Positions 1-5,501 of a DNA stretch of 5,501 bases are shown piece after piece (the first letter of the stretch is position 1; each line of letters opens with the position of its first letter). The notes beneath the pieces were generated by a model that did no database searches, was not told the origin of the DNA, and saw nothing but the letters and a program-made list of their open reading frames with translations. A program made the translations under genes and the position numbers. The stretch comes from Anaerolineae bacterium. GTDB taxonomy: Bacteria > Chloroflexota > Anaerolineae > 4572-78 > J111. The stretch covers positions 1 to 5,501 of the forward strand of contig JAGRBY010000498.1 of the NCBI GenBank assembly GCA_020433835.1. The letters are read 5' to 3'.

Positions 1-1
1 C

Positions 2-412
2 CATCTACCACCCGACTTCAAAGAATTCTTACAATTACTCAATTCCCATCAAGTTGAATACTTGCTGATTGGGGCTATGCAGTTGGTTATTACGGTTATC
101 CACGGGCCACAGCCTTGGATAGCCATCGCGCCTGAAAATGCAGAGAAAGTGGTCAAGGTCTTGCAGACGTTTGGATTCGGCGTAGATGAAGTAACGCCGG
201 ATTTGTTTTTGAAAGAAGAGCAGAGTATTCGAATGGGTCTGCCGCCGGTGCGGATAGAGATCTGAACGACAATTTCTGGGGTAAGTTTCGAGGAATGTTA
301 TACTGAGCGACAGGTAGATGTTTTGGATGGGGTTGAAGTTAACCTGATTAGTCTGGCGCATTTGAAGGTCAACAAGAAAGCCAGTGGTCGGTATAAGGAT
401 TTGAATGATTTG
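2..412 (+). pseudogene. Decayed nucleotidyltransferase (AbiEii/DUF6036-like), 5' end outside window
   Basis: The frame is open from the window edge and starts LPPDFKEFLQLLNSHQVEYL, the usual opening of small MNT-fold nucleotidyltransferases annotated as AbiEii-like or DUF6036 proteins. Intact members then carry a glycine-rich motif and an acidic D-x-D pair that binds metal and NTP. Here the motif is out of frame: GYAVGYYGYPRATA is read at 73-114 in the +1 frame, consistent with loss of one G in the G run at 71-74. The original frame resumes at about 116 (WIAIAPENAEKVVKVLQTFGF), which implies a second loss of about 11 bases that removes part of the D-x-D segment. A TGA at 263-265 interrupts the same frame, where the family normally has a Leu codon. 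Beyond it the frame continues recognisably (TTISGVSFEE, then DVLDGVEVNLISLAHLKVNK and RYKDLNDL) to 412. The frame runs on to a stop at 548-550, but I recognise nothing after 412. Three lesions make it non-functional. The intact sequence is reconstructed from memory of the family. Confidence 0.8.
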
Positions 413-489
413 GCAAGCTGCGCGAAATTTGAAGATTTTAGGCTGACAAATGCTATGAGGCTACAAGATTGCTTTTCTACCCTTGCCAA
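410..489. repeat. 8-bp inverted repeat bounding 64 bases at the end of pseudogene homology
   Basis: TTGGCAAG at 410-417 is matched by its exact reverse complement CTTGCCAA at 482-489. The left arm begins at the last recognisable codon of the nucleotidyltransferase relic, so the pair could mark the edge of a small insertion or rearrangement. Eight bases over this spacing can also arise by chance. The surrounding 413-646 stretch shows no gene, and its T run at 553-559 is not preceded by a convincing hairpin. Confidence 0.3.
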
Positions 490-646
490 TCCGGTTAATT
501 TTGAGCGTGTACTAGGGTGTACGGAAAGATGGGGCGCTAAAAGCCACTGACTTGTTTTTTCGCTGAGTTGTAAACAGCAATCAAACTTTGAAGATTAGAG
601 TTTGCCCTCAAGGCTTTTCAACTGAGGCGATGGAAAAATCTAAATC

Positions 647-650
647 GAGG
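647..650 (+). promoter_or_regulatory. Shine-Dalgarno-like GAGG for the methyltransferase
   Basis: GAGG ends 11 bases before the ATG at 662 and only 2 bases before an in-frame TTG at 653. A 2-base spacing is too short for ribosome loading, so the site favours the ATG at 662 over the longer TTG start, although 11 bases is on the long side. Confidence 0.5.
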
Positions 651-661
651 ATTTGAAAATA

Positions 662-1444
662 ATGAGCTTAAAAGGCACGCTGCGTCGGATGCTTTGGAAA
701 TACTGGTACCCATACCTGACACGGTTAACAAAAGATGCATCGTTAATTTTTCTCAATTACGGTTATATTGACGGCAGCTCAATTAATCTGCAACCGGCTG
801 ATGAAGCAAACCGTTTGTACATACAGCTTTATCATCATGTGGCCGGAGCCATTGATTTGACCGGTCTGGACGTGATGGAAGTTAGCTGCGGGCATGGGGG
901 TGGGGCATCCTATGTTACGCGCTATCTGCATCCAAAGACAATGTTGGGAGTTGACCGAAACCCAAATGCCATAAAATTTTGTCGCAATTATCATGCGGTT
1001 AGGGGCCTTTCCTTTGTTCAAGGCGATGCTGAGGCTCTGCAATTTGATGACCATTCGTTTGATGCAATTATCAACATAGAGGCCTCACATTGTTATGGCA
1101 ATATGGCCCAGTTTCTTAAAGAAGTCACTCGACTGCTTCGCCCCAACGGATATTTTTTATCTGCCGACTTCCGGACGCAGGCAGGTTACACGAGGTTGAG
1201 CGATCAATTGATTCAATCTGACCTGGAAATTATTAAAAAAGAAAATATTACACCGAATGTGTTGCAGGCTATGGAAACCGATAATCAGGTGAAACTTCAG
1301 CTTATCCGACAATTGGTGCCCGGCATACTGCAAAAGCCTGTTGCCCAGTTTGCCGGTGTCAAGGGGTCGAATATTTTTAACGAGTTTGAATCCGGGAATA
1401 TGATCTATTTAAGTTATGTACTGTATAAGCCCCAGATGTCATAA
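662..1444 (+). CDS. Class I SAM-dependent methyltransferase, phthiotriol/phenolphthiotriol dimycocerosate methyltransferase-like
   Basis: A 260-residue protein with a complete Rossmann-type methyltransferase core. Motif I is EVSCGHGGGASY at about residues 73-84, where the glycine-rich loop binds S-adenosylmethionine. D98 follows strand 2 (GVDRNP) and should contact the SAM ribose. GDAE at 121-124 and SFDAIINIEASHCY at 132-145 correspond to motifs II-IV, and LLRPNGYFL at about 163-171 to the post-IV motif. The N-terminal stretch with KYWYP and ADEANRLYIQLYH, the EVSCGHGGGASY motif and EASHCY all match what I recall of mycobacterial Rv2952, which O-methylates a hydroxyl on a long-chain lipid diol. 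The length fits that family. By inference it is a cytosolic or membrane-peripheral O-methyltransferase acting on a lipid or polyketide-type hydroxyl. The real substrate is unknown, because no polyketide or lipid biosynthesis gene is visible. The start at 662 is chosen from the upstream GAGG; a TTG at 653 would add three residues. It lies 55 bases before the SNF2 gene on the same strand, so co-transcription is possible but no functional link is evident. Confidence 0.9.
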   Translation: MSLKGTLRRMLWKYWYPYLTRLTKDASLIFLNYGYIDGSSINLQPADEANRLYIQLYHHVAGAIDLTGLDVMEVSCGHGGGASYVTRYLHPKTMLGVDRNPNAIKFCRNYHAVRGLSFVQGDAEALQFDDHSFDAIINIEASHCYGNMAQFLKEVTRLLRPNGYFLSADFRTQAGYTRLSDQLIQSDLEIIKKENITPNVLQAMETDNQVKLQLIRQLVPGILQKPVAQFAGVKGSNIFNEFESGNMIYLSYVLYKPQMS

Positions 1445-1460
1445 AGTTGGGCCACGAGCC

Positions 1461-1496
1461 GCGCTTTGTCGGGGATCAAATCTGAAACCAAAGTGC
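1461..1496 (+). promoter_or_regulatory. Possible RNA hairpin just upstream of the SNF2 ATPase start
   Basis: GCGCTTTG at 1461-1468 can pair with CAAAGTGC at 1489-1496, giving eight pairs including one G-U, around a 20-base loop. The stem ends 3 bases before the ATG at 1500. No good Shine-Dalgarno sits at normal spacing for that ATG. The only purine-rich candidate, GGGGA at 1471-1475, is in the loop and lies too far away unless the stem forms. No T run follows, so it is not a typical terminator. The pairing is visible in the sequence; a regulatory role is speculation. Confidence 0.3.
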
Positions 1497-1499
1497 ATT

Positions 1500-3893
1500 A
1501 TGTCTCTTAAAAACTTACATTGGCTCGAACTCTCGAATCCGCCAAAACCAAAAACTAAAAAATTTGTTGAAACCGATAATAGACCCTGCCCCACATGCGG
1601 ATGGCCGGTGACAATGTACGCAGAGAAGTGTAGCCACTGTGGACACGCTATCAAGGAAGTGGCGGCGCTTGATATGTTAGCTGAGCTAAACATAGAACTG
1701 CCTGCCTATGAGATTGAAATAGAATCTGCTCCTGAGCATTGGTTTAATACCCCGCCTGGTGATAATGCTGCCCTATACCGGCTGCGCTTGCTGGCTGAAC
1801 AACTGCACGTTACCACCGGTTTCGATCGGCTCATCTGCCTGGATGATATTCATGTAGACCACTATCAGTATCAACTTGAGGCCGCTTTACGCGCTTTACG
1901 CGATATGCGGGGGCAGGCCTTGCTGGCCGATGAGGTGGGTTTGGGTAAAACCATCGAGGCCGGGATCGTGATGAAAGAGTTGGTTGAGCGTGGGTTGGTG
2001 AACAGCGTTTTGATCTTAACACCCGCCTCGCTCACTTGGCAATGGCACGAAGAGATGGAAAGCAAATTCTATGAAACCTTTATGGTGTTGGAAAAAAGTA
2101 AGCAGCTCTCCGTTGAGCCAAACAATGATCCATGTCGCTGGATTGTTTCATTGGATCGGGCCAAATCTGCCCGCTGGGCCGAACGTCTACTGAGTCGTGA
2201 GTACGACTTGCTGATTGTAGACGAAGCCCACAAACTGAAAAATCACCGTACGCAAGTTTACAAATTTGTCAGCCAAATCCGAAAACGCTATGTGCTCATG
2301 CTCACCGCTACGCCTTTACACAATAATTTGATGGAGTTGTACAACCTCATCTCCATTTTGCGCCCTGGTCATTTAGGAACCCGATCGGCATTTCGAGATA
2401 ATTTTGTAATGCGTGTCGGTGGTGGTCTTAAACATCGGGTGTTGACTTGGCAAGTAAAAAGTGTCGTTGGCGTATCAGCTTACATTAATAGTGCCGCGCA
2501 TGTTCGGAATAATAGGTATACAATTTATAGAGCTGCAATAACCAAAATTAAAGGAGCGGACTTTTTATTTGATAATTTACCCGCCTTGCCCCCACCTTAT
2601 GATGCAAAACCATATGCGGTAACAAAACAAGACATAACGGCGTATCAAGCAGTAAGGGGCGAGTTTGCTGAATTACTACAGCAGGGATATCAAGTAACGG
2701 ATGTTTGGGTTGTTACCTATAAAGGATGGTTTTGGTCTTCAGATAAAAAACAGTTTAAAGATAAAATTTGTGGATTAAGGATTGAGTTAGGCCGTAGTCA
2801 AAAAGAACAAGAAACCACGTTACCTGAAAAAAACTCTGCTTTATCTCGTGAGACATCTAACAGACGGGAATCTCGGCGGACTGTGCCTCGCAACCCGGCA
2901 GCGCTGCGCCAACTTCTGCGGGAATTGATGATCCGCAACCGGCGTAGCAGCGTGGGGGTGCGTTTTCCACCGCGAAGGGCGGCGGTCTATGTGCTAACCC
3001 TCACCCCACCCGAACGGGAGTTGTATAATGGTGTAACGGCCTACATCCGCCAACAGGTGCACCACCAGATCGAGTCCGGTAAATCGCTTGGCGCGATGCG
3101 GATGACCTTGATGACTCTGCAAAAACTGCTTTGTTCCAGCCCCCAAGCTGTAGCCGAAAACCTTGAAAAGTTGGTCGCCAAAGAGCCTAATCCCCAATTG
3201 ACGGCGTATCTGGCCCTGGCCCGAACGATTAATCCAGGTTGCAAAGTGCATGCTGTGTTTGATATTTTGAAACATTATCCCGAAAAAACCCTCATTTTCA
3301 CCGATTATCTCCCTACCCTCCATAGCCTGTCTGCTTCACTCAGCCAAGCGGGCATAGACACGGTGGTGTTTCACGGTGGGCTGACCGCGCTGGAACGGGT
3401 GGAGGTTGTCCGCCAGTTTCGAAATCAGGCTCAAGTTATGATCAGTACCCAATCCGGCAGCGAGGGACATAACCTCCAGTTTTGTCACCAAATGATTAAC
3501 TATGATGTGCCCTGGAATCCGATGCGTATTGAGCAGCGGGTCGGTCGTTTGCATCGTTTAGGCCAGCAAGAGACTGTTTTGATATTTAACCTGTCTGCCG
3601 TGGATACTATCGAAGCTTATATTCTTGATTTGTTAGCCCACAAAATCCGGATGTTCGAACTGGTTATTGGTGAGCTTGACATGATTCTGGGTGAGTTGAG
3701 CGATCAGCACAGCTTCGAGCAATATATCGAGAAAGCTTGGGTCAGCAGCCAATCTGAAGCGGAACTACAACACATGATGGCCGAATTGGAAGCCGTGCTC
3801 GACAGCGCTCAAAACACTTATAATGAAATTCGCGCTGCCTCGGATGGACTTTCGGATTTGCTGGAAGCGATGGATGAGGTGTATGGACCATAG
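1500..3893 (+). CDS. SNF2/RapA-type ATPase with N-terminal zinc ribbon and an inserted middle domain
   Basis: A 797-residue superfamily 2 motor expected to use ATP to translocate on double-stranded nucleic acid and remodel bound protein. Domains in order: a zinc ribbon (C30-x2-C33-x10-C44-x2-C47); a linker; RecA lobe 1 with the Walker A loop DEVGLGKT (144-151, K150), motif Ia ILTPASLTWQW (about 172-182), the DEAH box (241-244, Walker B) and motif III TATP (269-272). A block of about 153 residues (308-460) is then not expected in the family. RecA lobe 2 follows with motif IV KTLIFTDYLPT (about 596-606), motif V SGSEGHNLQ (about 652-660) and motif VI QRVGRLHRLGQ (679-689, including the arginine finger). 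A helical tail runs from about 720 to 797. All catalytic residues are present, so it should be active. The frame extends up to an ATG at 1416 inside the methyltransferase gene, but those 28 residues (cysteine- and arginine-rich, overlapping another gene) look non-coding; ATG 1500 gives the sensible N-terminus. Its end overlaps the next gene. It resembles HepA/RapA-like helicases rather than a restriction subunit, since no nuclease motif is seen. The cellular role is unknown. Confidence 0.93.
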   Translation: MSLKNLHWLELSNPPKPKTKKFVETDNRPCPTCGWPVTMYAEKCSHCGHAIKEVAALDMLAELNIELPAYEIEIESAPEHWFNTPPGDNAALYRLRLLAEQLHVTTGFDRLICLDDIHVDHYQYQLEAALRALRDMRGQALLADEVGLGKTIEAGIVMKELVERGLVNSVLILTPASLTWQWHEEMESKFYETFMVLEKSKQLSVEPNNDPCRWIVSLDRAKSARWAERLLSREYDLLIVDEAHKLKNHRTQVYKFVSQIRKRYVLMLTATPLHNNLMELYNLISILRPGHLGTRSAFRDNFVMRVGGGLKHRVLTWQVKSVVGVSAYINSAAHVRNNRYTIYRAAITKIKGADFLFDNLPALPPPYDAKPYAVTKQDITAYQAVRGEFAELLQQGYQVTDVWVVTYKGWFWSSDKKQFKDKICGLRIELGRSQKEQETTLPEKNSALSRETSNRRESRRTVPRNPAALRQLLRELMIRNRRSSVGVRFPPRRAAVYVLTLTPPERELYNGVTAYIRQQVHHQIESGKSLGAMRMTLMTLQKLLCSSPQAVAENLEKLVAKEPNPQLTAYLALARTINPGCKVHAVFDILKHYPEKTLIFTDYLPTLHSLSASLSQAGIDTVVFHGGLTALERVEVVRQFRNQAQVMISTQSGSEGHNLQFCHQMINYDVPWNPMRIEQRVGRLHRLGQQETVLIFNLSAVDTIEAYILDLLAHKIRMFELVIGELDMILGELSDQHSFEQYIEKAWVSSQSEAELQHMMAELEAVLDSAQNTYNEIRAASDGLSDLLEAMDEVYGP
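1884..1901 (+). repeat. Exact tandem duplication of a 9-base unit
   Basis: GCTTTACGC occurs twice in direct succession within the SNF2 gene, encoding ALRALR just before the Walker A region. It keeps the frame and is probably a harmless local slippage duplication or simple helical codon repetition. Confidence 0.6.
2421..2880 (+). other. In-frame inserted domain of about 153 residues within the SNF2 motor
   Basis: In related SNF2 proteins a segment like FRDNFV is followed within about ten residues by a stretch like PRNPAALRQLLRELMIRNRR. Here the two are separated by about 150 residues (308-460). The block has its own composition: about 40% GC by my hand count (184 of 460), against 63% in the 60 bases after it. 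It has seven TTA leucine codons and five AGA/AGG arginine codons. The peptide looks like a real fold: strand-like segments (YTIYRAAITKIKG, TDVWVVTYKGWFW, ICGLRIELG), a helix (DITAYQAVRGEFAELLQQG), and a polar disordered tail (SQKEQETTLPEKNSALSRET) that rejoins the motor. It lacks the N-terminal nucleophile and C-terminal HN expected of an intein, and I see no terminal inverted repeats or target duplication. I do not recognise the domain. Boundaries are approximate. Confidence 0.65.
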
Positions 3894-5382
3894 TGCCTCC
3901 ATGACCAAAGCCGAACAGATAAGAACATTTGCCGAAACCTTTTTTACGCATTTTGGGGCACAATTGCAGCCACAAGATGATGAACTCATCGTTATTTTAA
4001 CGCCGGAGTTGGCTGAAGCGTTTGGTAAACCCAAACTCTATCTCGTATTTCCTTCGGGCAGTGATAATGAAGCGCGTGACCTATCACCCCATGAGGATCT
4101 CCTGGTCTACGGCAGCCGTACGTTCGATAGAATGTTAACTCTGTTGGCGCATCAGGGCGAGGCAGCACAGTTGTATTTTTCACCTGTTGTTGAACCGACC
4201 ATCAACGAGTCGCCCTTGCCGCTGTATAACTGTCAGGTCATCGAAAATAATATCCAATCAACAAACGATTACTTCTATATCTTCAATTTTCGGGTCGTGT
4301 CTGTGTCGGATGAAAAGCAAGAGCAGTTTTTCTCAATCTGCCTGGACAATGACGGAACTATTCGTTCTGACATCGCCGAGTTTGTGGCCTGTTATGACAG
4401 CCAGCCCCACTTGACTTTCTCACCCCCTGACGCTCGAAGCCTTCACACCAAATTCACGCAAGCCAACGTTGAAGCCCAAAAACATCTTGATAATGAGGCC
4501 TCTGTATGGCAAGAGAATATCAAGCAGCGGCTGCAAACGGTTTTGTTGCGGCTCAACACCTATTACCAGCATCTACTTAATGAAATTGACACCCATGACC
4601 CTGACAAAGCTGAAGCCTTACGTGACGATTTGCAGAATGATCTCTCGCGCAAAGTAGCCGATGAATTAGAACGCCATCGGCTGCGCGTAACCTTATCACC
4701 CCTTAGTTATGCTGTGATTGTACTCCCCGTTGCCTATCACACCCTAAATTTGAGGACGCGTCATCACCAACAGTTTGTTAATCTGCCTCAAAATTTGCAC
4801 AATGGGCAGGTCGACTTGCTGCCTTGCCATCATTGCGATCAGCCCGTTGATACCTTAGCCTTATGCGACCAGGGGCATATCGTACACGGCCACTGCCTCG
4901 ATACCTGTCATCATTGCCAAAAAGATGTTTGTCATCATTGTCGGATTCAAGCATGTGACCTCTGTAACGCGACAGTCTGCTTCGCGTGCGTAGCCAATTG
5001 CGCCTATGATGATCGCTGGCTTTGTACCCACCATATCCAAGCATGCGCTATTTGTACCAATACCTATTGTAGCGACCACGCGGCAACATGTGGGGTATGT
5101 ACTCAAATCTATTGTCACCACTGCGTTGATGCGGAAAACGTGTGTACTACCTGTCGCACAGCCCTGTCTAGTGCTGTTGCTTCAGACGTTTATCCTCCAG
5201 CTATTGCCAGCATAAAAACAGGCCGCATCTACTGGCGGTATCATAGTAACCGAACTTATACCGTCTATATCGGGCAATACGATAACGTTTTGTCCGTATT
5301 AGGTCGAATAGTGATTGTCGTGGATCAATCTGGACAAATTGTGTTTTGGCGGAAAACCGGAGTGCTAAAGTGGCTGCTTTGA
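3883..5382 (+). CDS. SNF2-associated protein with coiled-coil and C-terminal zinc-knuckle array
   Basis: A protein of about 499 residues with no signal peptide or membrane segment, so probably cytosolic. Residues 7 to about 110 form a mixed fold (AEQIRTFAETFF, LTPELAEAFGKPKLYLVF, LLVYGSRTFDRMLTLLA). Residues about 184-268 are charged and helical, likely coiled coil, leading into a hydrophobic strand (HRLRVTLSPLSYAVIVLPV, from 265). This order resembles, from memory, what follows the motor in larger single-chain HepA/RapA-like proteins, suggesting a split C-terminal half. Residues 315-424 contain 23 cysteines plus many histidines, mostly in CxxC pairs. A short beta-rich tail follows (about 427-499). 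Start choice: ATG 3883 overlaps the SNF2 stop by 11 bases and has GAGG at 3876-3879, though very close. ATG 3901 (493 residues, beginning MTKAEQIRTF) is equally plausible by content but lacks a ribosome site; ATG 3823 would add an unlikely Trp/Arg/Cys-rich leader. Overlap implies translational coupling with the ATPase. I infer a partner that binds nucleic acid or protein for the motor. Function is unproven. Confidence 0.88.
   Translation: MDHSASMTKAEQIRTFAETFFTHFGAQLQPQDDELIVILTPELAEAFGKPKLYLVFPSGSDNEARDLSPHEDLLVYGSRTFDRMLTLLAHQGEAAQLYFSPVVEPTINESPLPLYNCQVIENNIQSTNDYFYIFNFRVVSVSDEKQEQFFSICLDNDGTIRSDIAEFVACYDSQPHLTFSPPDARSLHTKFTQANVEAQKHLDNEASVWQENIKQRLQTVLLRLNTYYQHLLNEIDTHDPDKAEALRDDLQNDLSRKVADELERHRLRVTLSPLSYAVIVLPVAYHTLNLRTRHHQQFVNLPQNLHNGQVDLLPCHHCDQPVDTLALCDQGHIVHGHCLDTCHHCQKDVCHHCRIQACDLCNATVCFACVANCAYDDRWLCTHHIQACAICTNTYCSDHAATCGVCTQIYCHHCVDAENVCTTCRTALSSAVASDVYPPAIASIKTGRIYWRYHSNRTYTVYIGQYDNVLSVLGRIVIVVDQSGQIVFWRKTGVLKWLL
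4825..5154 (+). other. Cysteine/histidine-rich zinc-binding module array in the SNF2-associated protein
   Basis: Residues 315-424 (numbered from the 3883 start). A lead finger C315-x2-C318-x9-C328-x3-H332 with C338 and C342 resembles a zinc finger found near the end of larger SNF2-related proteins. Four modules of the form C-x2-C-x4-C-x2-[C/H] follow: C342/C345/C350/C353, C358/C361/C366/C369, C388/C391/C396/H399 and C403/C406/C411/C414. Additional residues C373, C381, H383 and H384 sit between the second and third modules, and C421/C424 end the array. (The first module shares C342 with the lead finger, so exact ligand pairing is uncertain.) Spacings of 15-18 residues between modules suggest internal duplication. 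Such arrays typically hold several structural zinc ions and mediate protein or nucleic-acid contacts. Confidence 0.8.
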
Positions 5383-5501
5383 AGATTAATATCTGTTATA
5401 AGTTGGCGGCGGTAGCCCAACTAAGAATTTCCGGAGTGCGTTTCTATTTGGGGGCAACCCGCGCTGATTGAAACACTGAACCACTGAAAATGATGATTTC
5501 A
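5383..5501. other. Non-coding tail with a weak hairpin and short repeats
   Basis: No gene is visible in the last 119 bases. AGTTGG at 5401-5406 can pair with CCAACT at 5417-5422 around a 10-base loop, but no T run follows, so it is a poor terminator candidate. The 9-mer CCGGAGTGC occurs at 5357-5365, inside the end of the preceding gene, and again at 5431-5439. The 7-mer TTGGCGG likewise occurs at 5346-5352 and 5403-5409 in the same order. This could be a decayed partial duplication of the gene's 3' end or coincidence. Confidence 0.35.

Noticed and set aside
323..550. Separate small protein-coding gene at 323-550
   Set aside because: It is the in-frame continuation of the decayed nucleotidyltransferase after the TGA; residues up to 412 match that family and the rest is unrecognisable.
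536..559. Intrinsic terminator ending in the T run at 553-559
   Set aside because: Only very short pairings (GGC with GCC, or AAAAG with CTT) can be drawn before the T run; no stable stem.
1416..1499. Longer N-terminus of the SNF2 ATPase starting at ATG 1416
   Set aside because: It would overlap the end of the methyltransferase gene by 29 bases, encodes an implausible Cys/Arg-rich leader, and has no ribosome site; ATG 1500 gives a clean start.
2421..2880. Intein in the SNF2 gene
   Set aside because: No Cys/Ser/Thr at the left junction, no His-Asn at the right junction, no splicing-block or homing-endonuclease motifs, and the position is not one of the conserved ATPase motifs inteins favour.
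3823..3882. Longer N-terminus of the zinc-array protein from ATG 3823
   Set aside because: The 20 extra residues are Trp/Arg/Cys-rich out-of-frame translation of the SNF2 C-terminal helix, with no ribosome site.
4778..5121. Minus-strand ORFs opposite the cysteine-rich region
   Set aside because: They are shadows created by the repeated Cys/His codons of the plus-strand gene; no recognisable domain or ribosome site.
5401..5422. Intrinsic terminator after the last gene
   Set aside because: A six-pair stem is present, but the loop is large and no T run follows.
1..5501. CRISPR array, tRNA or rRNA
   Set aside because: No regularly spaced direct repeats and no tRNA cloverleaf or rRNA-like segments were seen on either strand.

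Overview
The window holds three plus-strand genes after the broken remains of a fourth. GC content looks mid-range (somewhat under 50% by eye). Gene content suggests a bacterium, perhaps Chloroflexota (Anaerolineae-like) or another environmental lineage. That placement rests on recalled family resemblance (the nucleotidyltransferase relic and the SNF2 ATPase with an N-terminal zinc ribbon), not on a marker gene, and is weak.

Layout. Bases 2-412 are a decayed nucleotidyltransferase of the AbiEii/DUF6036-like kind. It has a compensated double frameshift exactly at the catalytic motif and an in-frame TGA further on. Bases 413-661 contain no gene I can support. Bases 662-1444 encode an intact class I SAM-dependent methyltransferase that closely resembles the mycobacterial phthiotriol dimycocerosate methyltransferase family. 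After a 55-base gap with a possible hairpin, bases 1500-3893 encode a 797-residue SNF2/RapA-type ATPase. It has an N-terminal four-cysteine zinc ribbon, all the helicase motifs, and a roughly 150-residue AT-richer block inserted between motif III and the second RecA lobe. Overlapping its 3' end, bases 3883-5382 encode a roughly 499-residue protein: an N-terminal domain and helical region resembling what follows the motor in larger single-chain HepA/RapA-like proteins, then a dense array of zinc-binding cysteine modules. The last 119 bases show no gene.

How they may work together. The ATPase and the cysteine-rich protein overlap and so are probably co-translated. The second looks like a detached C-terminal half of a larger SNF2 machine, so I infer a two-subunit nucleic-acid remodelling complex with a motor subunit and a zinc-rich adaptor. 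Its purpose (transcription recycling, repair or anti-phage defence) cannot be read from this window. The methyltransferase may be an unrelated neighbour. The most interesting signals are the inserted domain in the motor and the split motor/zinc-adaptor pair.
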